Source of the DNA: Bacteroidales bacterium
GTDB taxonomy: Bacteria > Bacteroidota > Bacteroidia > Bacteroidales > UBA10428
Reading direction: 5' to 3'
Length of the DNA: 36,724 bases
NCBI GenBank assembly: GCA_016935355.1
Contig: JAFGRC010000101.1
Coordinates: forward strand, 1 to 36,724
Shown here: piece by piece, positions 17,503-27,621 of the stretch
How the letters are laid out: every line of letters starts with the position of its first letter
How positions within the stretch are numbered: the stretch's first letter is position 1
Notes under the pieces: generated by a model
The model's input: the letters and a program-made list of their open reading frames with translations, nothing else
Told to the model about the DNA's origin: nothing
Databases searched by the model: none
Made by a program: the position numbers and the translations under genes

Positions 17503-18315
17503 TCAGGGATCCAATACGCAATAATAATCGTACCTTAAACAGCTCCATTCCGCTCCCGGAAAAGCCGGGTGGTATTGAATATCTTCAACCAGAAGTCCCG
17601 TGTAATATGTCCTTTTATGAGTAAGTGCATTTCCATCAGGTCTCACCCGATGGGTTTCAACAATTTCGGTACCTCCTGATCCGGAATATACAGCGATGCT
17701 TTCTGCAAGTAAAGAGTCACTGCTGTTGAACTTCATCGTTTTAACCAGATTTGAACCGGAATAGTAATACGCTGTATAATTACCGTCTGGCACCGTTATT
17801 TTTTTGATCAGATTCTTTTGTGTATCATATTCATAGAATACAGACCAATTGCTGGATCTCCTGAAATCATAATGATGCTCTTCCAGTAACAAATCCCCCG
17901 AATGTACATAAACTGAACTGTCGGTCAGTTCGTTATCATGATATTCCTTTTCAATCTGTTTATTGCCCATGTAGGAATACTTGCACTCCCATATCAGGGT
18001 AAAATCAGATTCATCCTGGCCCGGAAAATTGGTGCCCTGCATGGCCCATCGTTTCTTATGCAACAGTCTTCCATTATTTGAATATTCATAGGTATTAGAG
18101 GCAAAAGCAGGACCCGGATAATCCGAAATCAGTTCCTTTGTCAACCTCCATTCATGATCATATGTGTATAGCGTAAATCCGTATGGCTCGTCCTCAGAAG
18201 AATCGTGATACCTGTACTGGGTTTTTACCTTAAAATCATGCTTTACAAGGAATGGATCTTCCTCACAACCGGTTGTCAAAACAGCAAGGCATACAAACCA
18301 TTTTAAGGTCTTCAT
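17503..18315 (-). CDS. YD/RHS-like repeat lipoprotein, function unknown
   Basis: This 270-residue protein has a lipoprotein signal (MKTLKWFVCLAVLTTGC, lipid-attached Cys17). Most of the mature part consists of irregular repeats built on Y-[DE]-x-x-[GNW]-R/N-L, for example YTYDHEWRLTKELI, YEYSNNGRLLHKKRW, YEYDTQKNLIKKI and YYYSGSNLVKTM. These resemble YD repeats of RHS proteins or the beta-rich repeats of uncharacterised Bacteroidota lipoproteins, but there is no toxin-like C-terminus. It is probably an envelope protein facing the periplasm or the cell surface. It sits alone between waaA and kdsB, and I see no sign that it shares a transcript with either in a purposeful way. Confidence 0.7.
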   Translation of the reverse strand: MKTLKWFVCLAVLTTGCEEDPFLVKHDFKVKTQYRYHDSSEDEPYGFTLYTYDHEWRLTKELISDYPGPAFASNTYEYSNNGRLLHKKRWAMQGTNFPGQDESDFTLIWECKYSYMGNKQIEKEYHDNELTDSSVYVHSGDLLLEEHHYDFRRSSNWSVFYEYDTQKNLIKKITVPDGNYTAYYYSGSNLVKTMKFNSSDSLLAESIAVYSGSGGTEIVETHRVRPDGNALTHKRTYYTGLLVEDIQYHPAFPGAEWSCLRYDYYCVLDP

Positions 18316-18447
18316 ATGCGTATCTTTTTTAAAAGATGCTGTTTCCCCTTATGGGTTGCGTCAGGAATTTATTCTATACTATTTCGCTCACGCAGGGCGC
18401 GGTCAAAATATCTGTAACATCTGTTTCTTAAAAACCTGTAGATTGTT

Positions 18448-19194
18448 TCAAAAGAATTTTTTCAAGTCCTCCGGTGTATCCACCCCAAAGCTTTCATATT
18501 CGGTAACCTGAACTGTGATGGCATATCCGTTTTCAATCCAGCGCAACTGTTCAAGTGATTCAGCCCGTTCAAGAATTGATTGTTCAAGTTTTGTAATTTC
18601 GAGCAATATGTCTTTCCGGTATCCGTAAAGACCGATGTGCATGTAATACCGGTGCAAATCCATCCATTCCGACTGCGCCTTTCCTCTGAAAAAAGGAATC
18701 GGAAACCGGCTGAAATAAATGGCTTCACCATGTTGGTTCACCACAACTTTTGGTCTGTCAGGATTGAATAAATCTGAAGCTTTTTCAACGGGTTTAACGA
18801 GTGTGGCGATCTGAACCGGGAGCCTGTCGAAACATGACTTTATCAGATCAAGCTGTTCAGACCTTATAAAAGGTTCATCTCCCTGTATGTTGATGATCAC
18901 ATCAAATTCCTGTCCCTGAGCCCTTTCGATAATCCCGACCGCCTCAGCACAACGATCCGTTCCGCTCCGGTGATCCGGTGAAGTTAAAACCACTTGACCG
19001 CCGAATTTTTTTACAGCCTTAAGAATCCTTTCATCGTCTGTGGCTACATAAACAGTGTCCAGTGCTTTTAAGGCCTGTTCGTATACATGCCGAATCATAA
19101 TTTTCCCCCTGATCTCTGCCAGAGGTTTCCCCGGAAACCTTGATGAATCGTAACGCGCAGGAATAATTCCAATAAATCGAAGGTGTACAGACAT
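18448..19194 (-). CDS. kdsB: 3-deoxy-manno-octulosonate cytidylyltransferase
   Basis: This enzyme activates Kdo with CTP to make CMP-Kdo, the donor used by WaaA. The protein has 248 residues from the ATG at 19194; an ATG three codons upstream (19203) is also possible. The nucleotide-binding N-terminus IGIIPARYDSSRFPGKPLAEI is diagnostic. It is followed by VYVATDDERI, TSPDHRSGTDRCAEA, VIINIQGDEPFI (metal-binding Asp), FSRFPIPFFRG, HIGLYGYRKDIL, LEQLRWIENGYAI and a final SFGVDTPEDL. The set of motifs is complete. The product supplies the neighbouring waaA step. Confidence 0.97.
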   Translation of the reverse strand: MSVHLRFIGIIPARYDSSRFPGKPLAEIRGKIMIRHVYEQALKALDTVYVATDDERILKAVKKFGGQVVLTSPDHRSGTDRCAEAVGIIERAQGQEFDVIINIQGDEPFIRSEQLDLIKSCFDRLPVQIATLVKPVEKASDLFNPDRPKVVVNQHGEAIYFSRFPIPFFRGKAQSEWMDLHRYYMHIGLYGYRKDILLEITKLEQSILERAESLEQLRWIENGYAITVQVTEYESFGVDTPEDLKKFF

Positions 19195-19330
19195 AGATAA
19201 CATGAAGAATTGGCAGTTGCAAATTACAAAAAATCTAATATTATTGTAATTTTGTCATACTTTAAAGTTAAAGTACCGGAATTTTTATTAAAAAGAAGTA
19301 TTTTGACCGCTCTAAATATTTCCATGTGTG

Positions 19331-20569
19331 ATGGAAAAATATGATATCACAAGAATCAAACAACGTTTCGGGATTATTGGCAATGCTCCCGAATTGATCC
19401 GTTCTATAGACATTGCCGTTCAGGTTGCCCCCACCGACCTTTCTGTATTGATCTCCGGGGAAAGCGGCGTCGGTAAGGAAGTTTTACCCCAGATCATCCA
19501 TCAGTTCAGTTCAAGAAAACATGGTGTATATATTGCAGTCAATTGCGGAGCAATTCCGGAAGGAACTATAGATTCAGAGCTTTTTGGACACGAAAAAGGT
19601 TCTTTTACAGGCGCTTATGAAAGCCGCAAAGGCTATTTTGAAGTAGCCAATAACGGAACCATTTTTCTTGATGAGGTAGCTGAACTTCCGTTATCAACGC
19701 AAGTCAGATTACTCCGTGTACTCGAAACCGGTGAATTCATCAGGGTGGGATCCTCAAAAGTCATCAAAACCGATGTAAGGGTTATCGCTGCTACAAATGT
19801 TGATATACAAAATGCCATACAAAAGGGCAATTTCCGTGAAGACCTGTTTTACCGGCTCAGCAGTGTACCCATTGAAGTACCTCCGCTACGCCACAGAAAG
19901 GAAGACATACCCATATTATTCCGGAAATTCGCAGTTGATTTTGCAGAACGAAACAGAATGCCCTCCATTACGCTTACAGAAGAGGCAATGGACATGCTGA
20001 TAAATTATCGCTGGCCAGGAAACATCAGACAGTTGAAGAATATTGTGGAACAAATCTCAATTATTGAGGAAAAACGTCTGATCACAGCTGATGTGATGCG
20101 CACCTATCTTCCCGATTATAATGAAATGAAACTACCCGCACTTTATGATACAGTTGATCAGAAAACCTTTGCCACAGAAAGGGAAATCCTTTATAAGATT
20201 CTTTTTGACATGCGAAATGATGTCAATGAACTGAAAAAACTTGTACACAATAACCTCTTAAAAGACCATTCAGAAAAGGAAATTCACAAGGGTGCTCCTC
20301 ACGTCATACCAAAAGTTTTTGAAGATATAGTGCCCATTGAACAGGAGGAAAGACTCAAAAGAAAATTTGAATATCCCCGGAATGATGGTGATGGGATCCA
20401 GGACACTCAGGAAATAGTTGAAGAATCTTTATCCCTGGCTGATAAAGAAATTGAATTGATCAGGAAGGCTTTGGAAAAGCATCATGGAAAAAGAAAACAT
20501 GCTGCCGGTGAGCTGGGTATTTCCGAGAGAACATTATACCGGAAAATTAAAGAGTATAACATTGAATAA
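19331..20569 (+). CDS. Sigma-54-dependent transcriptional activator without a receiver domain
   Basis: This 412-residue protein is a bacterial enhancer-binding protein. A short N-terminal segment of about 20 residues leads directly into the AAA+ domain. Walker A is GESGVGKE (43-50), the sigma-54 contact loop is GSFTGA (90-95, instead of GAFTGA), and Walker B is FLDE (112-115). The arginine-finger region ENIRQLKN-like (WPGNIRQLKN) follows. A linker of about 100 residues precedes a C-terminal Fis-type helix-turn-helix, KRKHAAGELGISERTLYRKI. It lacks the response-regulator domain, so its activity must be controlled by expression, ligand or partner protein. I prefer the ATG at 19331 over an adjacent GTG. 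lptE begins 3 nt after the stop, so the two are cotranscribed. A TAATTTTG box at 19247-19254 could be its -7 element. Confidence 0.95.
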   Translation: MEKYDITRIKQRFGIIGNAPELIRSIDIAVQVAPTDLSVLISGESGVGKEVLPQIIHQFSSRKHGVYIAVNCGAIPEGTIDSELFGHEKGSFTGAYESRKGYFEVANNGTIFLDEVAELPLSTQVRLLRVLETGEFIRVGSSKVIKTDVRVIAATNVDIQNAIQKGNFREDLFYRLSSVPIEVPPLRHRKEDIPILFRKFAVDFAERNRMPSITLTEEAMDMLINYRWPGNIRQLKNIVEQISIIEEKRLITADVMRTYLPDYNEMKLPALYDTVDQKTFATEREILYKILFDMRNDVNELKKLVHNNLLKDHSEKEIHKGAPHVIPKVFEDIVPIEQEERLKRKFEYPRNDGDGIQDTQEIVEESLSLADKEIELIRKALEKHHGKRKHAAGELGISERTLYRKIKEYNIE

Positions 20570-20572
20570 TTC

Positions 20573-21103
20573 ATGAGAAGCAGGCACACAAAACATATCA
20601 TGCATCTTATATTTGCGTCCACGGCCTGCTGCATCCTGAATGTATCATGTTTTACCGTGAAATACTCAACGACCGGGGCTTCAATACCTCCTGAAGCCAA
20701 AACAGTATCCGTACAGTATTTTCAGAATCAGGCAACATACATTGAACCTGCTTTTGCCCAACAGCTTACTGATGCATTTAAGGATTATCTGCAATCCAAC
20801 ACCGGCCTGATTATTGTGAATGACATAGGAGACCTGGATTTTGAAGGTACTATTACAGGATATGATACTAAACCCACAGCCATTGTTTCTGGAGATGTTG
20901 CATCTCAGAACAGGTTTACCATAACCGTCCGGATGAAATTCAGCAATTATGTGAATTCTGATCAGAATTTTGAAACCAGTTTTTCGAGGTATGAAGACTA
21001 CGCTTCAAGCCAGGATTTTGAAAATGTCAAAATACAACTGTCTGAAAAGATACAGGATTTGCTGATTGAAGATATTTTTAACAGGGCTTTTGTAAACTGG
21101 TAA
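20573..21103 (+). CDS. lptE: LPS assembly lipoprotein LptE (Bacteroidota type)
   Basis: LptE forms a plug-and-barrel complex with LptD and delivers lipopolysaccharide to the outer leaflet. The 176-residue protein has a signal ending in a lipobox (ILNVSC, Cys26). The mature sequence is a compact alpha/beta domain: KYSTTGASIPPEAKTVSVQYFQNQA, AFAQQLTDAFKDYLQSNTGL, DLDFEGTITGYDTKP, and NRFTITVRMKF followed by the C-terminal helix SEKIQDLLIEDIF. This matches Bacteroidota LptE proteins, which are very divergent from E. coli LptE. Its start could also be the internal ATG at residue 10. The location between a sigma-54 activator and secG suggests that envelope biogenesis genes are grouped here. Confidence 0.88.
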   Translation: MRSRHTKHIMHLIFASTACCILNVSCFTVKYSTTGASIPPEAKTVSVQYFQNQATYIEPAFAQQLTDAFKDYLQSNTGLIIVNDIGDLDFEGTITGYDTKPTAIVSGDVASQNRFTITVRMKFSNYVNSDQNFETSFSRYEDYASSQDFENVKIQLSEKIQDLLIEDIFNRAFVNW

Positions 21104-21116
21104 CAGACTATTTTCC

Positions 21117-22082
21117 ATGCACCTGAAAGAACTGATCAAATACATACAACAACCGCAAGAGCTCAGCACTGAATCAATTAATGAATTGCTGCAGGATGAA
21201 GAAAAATATCCATTTTTTCAAACGATAAAATTACTGATCCTCAAACATACCTATCTATTTGATAAGGCCGGCTATCAGTCTCGTCTGAAACTTGTGGCTC
21301 CTTATGTGCCCGACCGCACGATCATTTATGAACTATTGCATCCTCTTGAAGAAACCGAAGCCGAACTTCCCAAAAACAAGCTGAAAGAACCATCAAATAC
21401 AGACAAAACTCGTAAGGAAAAGCCGATCCCTCCACAGAATGTCATGAAGAAAAGCAAAGGATCGCTGAAGGAGAATATTTCAGCTCTTCTAACCGGACAA
21501 CTGGCAGAACTTGAGATGACAGACGAGGAAAAGGAAAGCCCGAGACCTGAAATAACTATCGATATCAGTGGCGAGTATCGGTATCCGCCAGAAGAGGAAT
21601 CTTATGAACCTCCTGGACCGGATTCATCACTGCTGACCCTTGATCATGATGAAATCATTGAACACAAAGACATTACATTGGATTCAGACGGGATGGGCAC
21701 GCATGAAATGTTTCAGGAAATCCTTGAGATCGATGAAACGGAAGCGAACCAGGAAAAACCCGGCTCTGCAGACACCAATGCCATCAGTATGGAAAGTGGT
21801 GAACCCGAAGAACACAATGAAACCCTCATTGAGAAATTTATTCGTGAAAATCCCCGTCTGGTACCACGCGAAGATCAGCTTTCGCAGGAAGATATATCCG
21901 AAAGCAGCGTAAGAGAACACGATGGTTTTTTTACCGAAACTCTTGCAAGAATATACTTGAAACAGGGATATTATAATAAGGCCATTTTCACTTATGAGAA
22001 ATTAATTTTGAAATATCCGCAAAAAAGTGATTACTTTGCAGGTCAGATTGAAGAAATTAAGAAACTTAGTAACAAATTGTAA
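21117..22082 (+). CDS. Acidic TPR-like protein next to secG (function unknown)
   Basis: This 321-residue soluble protein has three parts. The N-terminal 75 residues are helical (LKELIKYIQQPQELSTESINELLQ, then YPFFQTIKLLILKHTYLFDK). A long acidic and proline-rich middle (about 80-265) is probably disordered. A C-terminal helical pair, ETLARIYLKQGYYNKAIFTYEKLILKYPQKSDYFAGQIEEI, reads as a single TPR or TPR-like hairpin. There is no signal peptide, so it stays in the cytoplasm. It lies 13 nt after lptE and 11 nt before secG. I do not know its function; a scaffold or adaptor role in envelope or secretion processes is only a guess from context. Confidence 0.75.
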   Translation: MHLKELIKYIQQPQELSTESINELLQDEEKYPFFQTIKLLILKHTYLFDKAGYQSRLKLVAPYVPDRTIIYELLHPLEETEAELPKNKLKEPSNTDKTRKEKPIPPQNVMKKSKGSLKENISALLTGQLAELEMTDEEKESPRPEITIDISGEYRYPPEEESYEPPGPDSSLLTLDHDEIIEHKDITLDSDGMGTHEMFQEILEIDETEANQEKPGSADTNAISMESGEPEEHNETLIEKFIRENPRLVPREDQLSQEDISESSVREHDGFFTETLARIYLKQGYYNKAIFTYEKLILKYPQKSDYFAGQIEEIKKLSNKL

Positions 22083-22093
22083 AACCGCATGAT

Positions 22094-22447
22094 ATGTATG
22101 GTCTTATTATAGGCATAATTATATTTACAGCAATTTTACTCATATTGATTGTTCTCGTTCAAAATCCCAAGGGTGGCGGACTGGCATCCAGTTTTTCCTC
22201 CTCCAACCAGATTATGGGTGTTAAGCGAACTGCTGATTTCATTGAGAAAGCGACCTGGGGTTTTGCAGCTGCATTGGTAGTTTTAAGCGTTATAGCTACC
22301 ATGATCCCACATGAAACAGATGCCGTCAATCAGTCCAGAATTCGGGAACAGATAGAAAACACTGCCATTGATCCTGAAAGACTGCCCGCGTATCCCGCAA
22401 CACCCACAGAACAATCTCCCGAAACCCGGGAAGAAACAGGGGAATAG
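22094..22447 (+). CDS. secG: Preprotein translocase subunit SecG
   Basis: SecG is the small accessory subunit of the SecYEG channel. The 117 residues start with one membrane helix (MYGLIIGIIIFTAILLILIVLVQ), then the conserved loop NPKGGGLASSFSSSNQIMGVKRTADFIEKATW, and a second membrane helix ending IATMIPH. The tail of about 45 residues is proline- and glutamate-rich and has no counterpart in E. coli SecG, though tails like this are common in the phylum. It is probably the last gene of the transcript started at the sigma-54 activator, since a 323-bp gap follows. Confidence 0.95.
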   Translation: MYGLIIGIIIFTAILLILIVLVQNPKGGGLASSFSSSNQIMGVKRTADFIEKATWGFAAALVVLSVIATMIPHETDAVNQSRIREQIENTAIDPERLPAYPATPTEQSPETREETGE

Positions 22448-22770
22448 TTCAAATTTACAGGATCTTAAGCGTTAAACATTGAGCCCGGAACATATAACAT
22501 TGAATCCGGGACACCGAACATCAGATCAATCATGATATGTGCCAGTATGTCATAGCAGCTGACACAGTTTGTTTTCTGTTTATTTTACAGATATATTGTT
22601 TTATTCTGGTTTATAAATATTTAAGTGTTTTAATGCAATGGAGGCACAATTATGGTGCTGAAAAATTGTCAATTTAATCCCATTAAAAACCGCCTTATGG
22701 ATTTTGGCACAGATTTCGTTATTACCAATTCTAAATTTTAAAGATGTTTAACTCTAAAAATTAATTGTAT
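22448..22770. other. Intergenic region before groES with short direct repeats
   Basis: No gene is visible. Near the left end, two imperfect 19-nt copies (22475-22493 and 22496-22514) share AACATTGA, CCGG and ACA, 15 of 19 positions, with a 21-nt period. The same segment can pair as CCCGGA...TCCGGG but has no T run, so it is not a good terminator. The right part must hold the groESL promoter. TAAATTTT (22732-22739) resembles a -7 box, but the nearest TTTG is 25 nt upstream. I see no CIRCE inverted repeat. Confidence 0.5.
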
Positions 22771-23049
22771 ATGTCAGAACTAAAAATTAAGCCTTTAGCA
22801 GACAGAGTTATAATAAAACCTCAGGAGGCTCAAGAAAAAACTGCAAGTGGAATCATTATTCCCGACTCAGCTAAGGAAAAGCCGCAGAAAGGAATTGTTG
22901 TCGCCGCAGGCCCTGGAACAAAAGATGATAAAATGGAAGTGAAAGTGGGTGATGTCGTACTGTACGGCAAATATTCGGGAACTGAAATAACGATCGACGG
23001 GAAGGATTATCTGATCATGAAACAATCGGATATTCTTGCAATTGTTTAA
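22771..23049 (+). CDS. groES: Co-chaperonin GroES
   Basis: GroES caps the GroEL barrel and closes the folding chamber. The 92-residue protein starts at the ATG at 22771 ([20 protein letters not shown]), preferred to an in-frame TTG two codons earlier. The mobile loop [21 protein letters not shown] is followed by [25 protein letters not shown] and [12 protein letters not shown], the standard order. It is followed after 47 bp by groEL, and the two form the usual operon. Confidence 0.98.
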   Translation: MSELKIKPLADRVIIKPQEAQEKTASGIIIPDSAKEKPQKGIVVAAGPGTKDDKMEVKVGDVVLYGKYSGTEITIDGKDYLIMKQSDILAIV

Positions 23050-23084
23050 TGCATCTGAAAAAATTAACAAATCAATTAAAATAA

Positions 23085-24731
<1,647 letters not shown>

Positions 24732-24754
24732 TGCATTTTGCAATATCAGAAAAT

Positions 24755-24789
24755 GAGGCTGCCGCTAATTTGAGACAGCCTCTTTTTTT
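24755..24789 (+). terminator. Intrinsic terminator of groESL, overlapping the response regulator stop
   Basis: GAGGCTG (24755-24761) pairs with CAGCCTC (24776-24782) around a 14-nt loop and is followed by seven T residues. The stop codon of the convergent response regulator (24788-24790) overlaps the T run. On the minus strand the same hairpin is followed by ATTTTC, so it may work in both directions. Confidence 0.88.
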
Positions 24790-25477
24790 AGCTTTCAACC
24801 AGCTTAAAGCCTTTACCATGCACATTAATGATCTGTACCTTAGGATCATCTTTAAGGTATTTCCTCAGTTTGGCCACATATACATCCATACTCCGTGCAT
24901 TGAAATAGTTGTCATCAATCCAGATGGTTTTTAATGCATAGTTGCGATCGAGCACATTGTTCTTGTTGGCACACAACAGTTTAAGCAAATCGGATTCCTT
25001 TGTGGTCAGTTTTTGTTCCTTTCCCCCCAGTTTCAGCATCTGGGTGTTCGGATAAAACATATAGCTGCCAATTCTATATTCGTGCAGTACGGCACCGTTG
25101 ATGTCTTTTTTGGTCCTGCGCAGAATTGCCTCAACCCTGAATATCAATTCTTCCATACTGAAAGGTTTGGTAATATAATCATCCGCACCCGCTTTGAAGC
25201 CTTCAATGATATCCTCTTTCATGGATTTCGCAGTGAGGAATATGATGGGGATTTCGGGACTGCTCATCCTGATCTCGCGTGCCAGGGTATAACCGTCCTT
25301 AACAGGCATCATAATATCCAGAATACACAAATCATAGTGTGCCTTGATAAAACTTTTATAAGCTTTTTCTCCATTGATAAAAAGATCCACTTCAAATGAT
25401 TTTGCGATTAAATACTCACGCAGAAGAGTTCCCAGGTTTTCATCATCTTCGACAAGAAGTATTCTTAACTTTTGCAT
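24788..25477 (-). CDS. OmpR-family response regulator
   Basis: This is a DNA-binding response regulator of 229 residues. The receiver domain has acidic residues at 11-12 (VEDDENL), the phospho-acceptor Asp54 in LCILDIMMPVKDG, Thr82 in FLTAKS and Lys104 in YITKPFS. A winged-helix output domain follows (about 130-227), with LTTKESDLLKLLCANKNNVLDR, RSMDVYVAKLRKYL and INVHGKGFKL. The cognate kinase lies 4 nt upstream in the same operon. The pair resembles the RprY/RprX type described in Bacteroides, but that match is from general likeness only. The target genes are unknown. Confidence 0.95.
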   Translation of the reverse strand: MQKLRILLVEDDENLGTLLREYLIAKSFEVDLFINGEKAYKSFIKAHYDLCILDIMMPVKDGYTLAREIRMSSPEIPIIFLTAKSMKEDIIEGFKAGADDYITKPFSMEELIFRVEAILRRTKKDINGAVLHEYRIGSYMFYPNTQMLKLGGKEQKLTTKESDLLKLLCANKNNVLDRNYALKTIWIDDNYFNARSMDVYVAKLRKYLKDDPKVQIINVHGKGFKLVES

Positions 25478-25481
25478 GTAT

Positions 25482-26915
25482 TTATTCTTTTGCTTTGTTT
25501 GGTAAAGTTATACTAAAATTACTTCCTTCATACAATTCACTTTCCAATTCAATATGTCCCTGATGCTCTTCCACGATCATTTTTACATAACTCAGCCCCA
25601 GCCCAAAACCCTTAACCGTATGAATATTCCCCGTAGGTACCCTGTAAAACTTCTCAAAAATCCGCTTCTGATCATTCTTGCTGATCCCAATACCATTATC
25701 CTTTATTGACAAGCAAAAATTAGATCCTTTATTGAAAGTTGTAACAATAATCTCGGGATCACGTGTGCAATATTTTATCGCATTATCAATCAGATTGGAC
25801 AAGACATTTGTGATGTGAACCTGATCGGCAAAAATAACGGGATACGTTGCTTTTAATGAAGTATGTATTTTCCCCTTCCTGCTTTTCAATTGCAAAGCAA
25901 AGTTTTCAACAGCATTCTCGATAATGTCGTGCATATTGGCCTCCTGAAGACGCAATTTCAGTTTACCTTTATCAAAAATTGCTGTTTGCAGTACTTTTTC
26001 AACCTGCGTTCCGAGCCTGCGACATTCATCAATAATAATTTTTGATATCTGATCGGGTTTCTTCATTTCAGGCGGAATACTTTTATCACCGAGCATTTGA
26101 GATGCCAGGGATATTGTTGAAATAGGGGTTTTCAATTCATGTGTCATGTTGCTGACAAAATCACTGCGTATTTCTGATATTCTTTTTTGCCTGAATATAA
26201 CGTAAACGGTAAGCGTGAACCCAACAACAATCATTAAAGAAAGTATCAGTGAAGAAAAAGCCATATATCCCAGGGATTCAAAGCTGGAATTATTTCGCCG
26301 CGGAAAATAAATACTAAGATAATATGATGCCGGCTCGATATCATTGGGAAACAGTTTAACCTTATAGTATTCTGCTTCTTCTGCTATGCTGAATGATGGG
26401 GATCCCATGGCAATATCATTGTCCCAGCGTAAGACTGCATATTCATATGCCAGGTCTGCAATACCGTTTTCACTGAAAACACTTTTGATGATTTCTGTCA
26501 GTTCATCATGACTGATACGCTCCTCAATATCAGGAGGTACCTGAAACATGCTGGCAATTACCCTGTCCACAAACCTTCTGCGGTCTGAAATCAATTCATT
26601 ATATTCAGATCTCCGGTCTTGTCTCCGGTCAATATTCTTTTGACTGTTGTCATTCTGCAACAGACCTGCTGTATTATCTTCATGGAACAATGCTGAATCT
26701 GCCAGTAAAGGATCCATCTGGTGGTGAACAAGTCTTTCTGCTTCGCGCCATTCGATCTCATTGGCAATATCGATCATCGAACGGCTGATAAGATGATCAA
26801 ATTGATCTTCGTTGATCCGGATTGCATTCCTGATCCAATAGGACTGAAATACGATCAGGGCAATCATGGCCAGCCCCATCGTAATGGTGACAATCCAGAT
26901 AAATTTTCGGCTCAT
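25482..26915 (-). CDS. Sensor histidine kinase, two membrane helices, no HAMP
   Basis: This 477-residue membrane kinase starts at the ATG at 26915 (MSRKFIWIVTITMG); a TTG three codons upstream is not needed. Membrane helix 1 (about 5-27) and helix 2 (about 217-241) bracket a periplasmic domain of about 190 residues with an arginine-rich patch (RRQDRRSEYNELISDRRR). The kinase core follows directly, with little room for a HAMP domain. The H-box SNMTHELKTPIST holds the phospho-accepting His259. The N-box is NVLSNLIDNAIKY, G1 is DNGIGIS, the F-box is IFEKFYRV and G2 is GFGLGLSYVK. It should phosphorylate the adjacent response regulator. The periplasmic signal is unknown. Confidence 0.95.
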   Translation of the reverse strand: MSRKFIWIVTITMGLAMIALIVFQSYWIRNAIRINEDQFDHLISRSMIDIANEIEWREAERLVHHQMDPLLADSALFHEDNTAGLLQNDNSQKNIDRRQDRRSEYNELISDRRRFVDRVIASMFQVPPDIEERISHDELTEIIKSVFSENGIADLAYEYAVLRWDNDIAMGSPSFSIAEEAEYYKVKLFPNDIEPASYYLSIYFPRRNNSSFESLGYMAFSSLILSLMIVVGFTLTVYVIFRQKRISEIRSDFVSNMTHELKTPISTISLASQMLGDKSIPPEMKKPDQISKIIIDECRRLGTQVEKVLQTAIFDKGKLKLRLQEANMHDIIENAVENFALQLKSRKGKIHTSLKATYPVIFADQVHITNVLSNLIDNAIKYCTRDPEIIVTTFNKGSNFCLSIKDNGIGISKNDQKRIFEKFYRVPTGNIHTVKGFGLGLSYVKMIVEEHQGHIELESELYEGSNFSITLPNKAKE

Positions 26916-26987
26916 AATGAACAAATATAAAGTTATAACTCATTGCTTGTAAGAATTTTAACAATAATTAACAGTTGTAAATAATGA

Positions 26988-27027
26988 ATGCCGGATATGC
27001 AATTCCCGAGTGCACTCAGACCGGCAT
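26988..27027 (-). terminator. Possible terminator after the IPExxxVDY gene
   Basis: ATGCCGG and CCGGCAT (26988-26994 and 27021-27027) form a 7-bp stem enclosing a second palindrome, GAGTGCACTC (27008-27017). On the minus strand it is followed by TCATTATTTAC. The downstream arm lies in the last codons of the gene. The T run is weak. Confidence 0.35.
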
Positions 27028-27444
27028 GATTTTACTGATATCCTTTAATTTTTCAAGATCCATGAGATAGGCTCCGGATATGATATTGATGCTTCTGAGT
27101 GCGGTAATCATTTGTTCAACCGGCTTATCTTCCAGTCCCCCGACAATCTGGATTAAAAAATCAATGTTTTTGATTTCAGGAAAAAGAAAACCATCGGAAC
27201 TCCGGTTGGATATCAGATAATAGGTCAGGAACCGTTCTTCATCGGTATGCACGAAGCGGCTGAATGACATATCAAGTTGCAATTTTGGCTGGTGTACGAA
27301 CAGGTCTTCTGAACGTATATAATTGAATTTCATATTTCTGTTAATAGCCCAGACAAGCCGGTAGTCGTTCTCATGTGATGAAATCCCGATAAGTTTGAAG
27401 TTCATCTCATATTGAACATTAAGTTTAAGGTTTTTTCTTTTCAC
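27016..27444 (-). CDS. IPExxxVDY family protein
   Basis: This 142-residue cytoplasmic protein belongs to a Bacteroidota-specific family named after a short motif, here read as FPEIKNIDF (about residues 85-93). It starts at a GTG (KRKNLKLNVQYEMNFKLIGIS). Its function is unknown. In this phylum the gene is typically found next to acpP, fabF and rnc and often pyruvate kinase. Here pyk is missing and a two-component system follows instead. It lies 177 bp after rnc, with an 18-bp near-palindrome upstream (27474-27491), so it may have its own promoter. Confidence 0.85.
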   Translation of the reverse strand: MKRKNLKLNVQYEMNFKLIGISSHENDYRLVWAINRNMKFNYIRSEDLFVHQPKLQLDMSFSRFVHTDEERFLTYYLISNRSSDGFLFPEIKNIDFLIQIVGGLEDKPVEQMITALRSINIISGAYLMDLEKLKDISKIMPV

Positions 27445-27621
27445 AAGAATATAATTTTGTTTTTAATGGTCGTACAGCTTGGCCAAGTTGTGATATTAAA
27501 ACATAGAGGTTCATGGGATCCTTTGCTTTCATGGTCGCATATAACAATTTACAGAACCGGAAATTCTGAATCAATATAATCCTGTCAACGGATTGTATCC
27601 GGGTTATTTGTTTATATGATA

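Noticed and set aside
17503-18315. RHS-type polymorphic toxin
   Set aside because: The protein is only 270 residues, has a lipoprotein signal and lacks the RHS core and a variable toxic C-terminus or immunity gene.
19211-19222. TGGCAGTTGCA upstream of the sigma-54 activator as a -24/-12 site
   Set aside because: The two elements are far too close together for a real sigma-54 promoter.
22705-22720. TGGCAC-like -24 element upstream of groES, suggesting a sigma-54 promoter
   Set aside because: The -12 position reads GT where GC is expected, and the TTGC element is not matched. A single good -24 half is common by chance.
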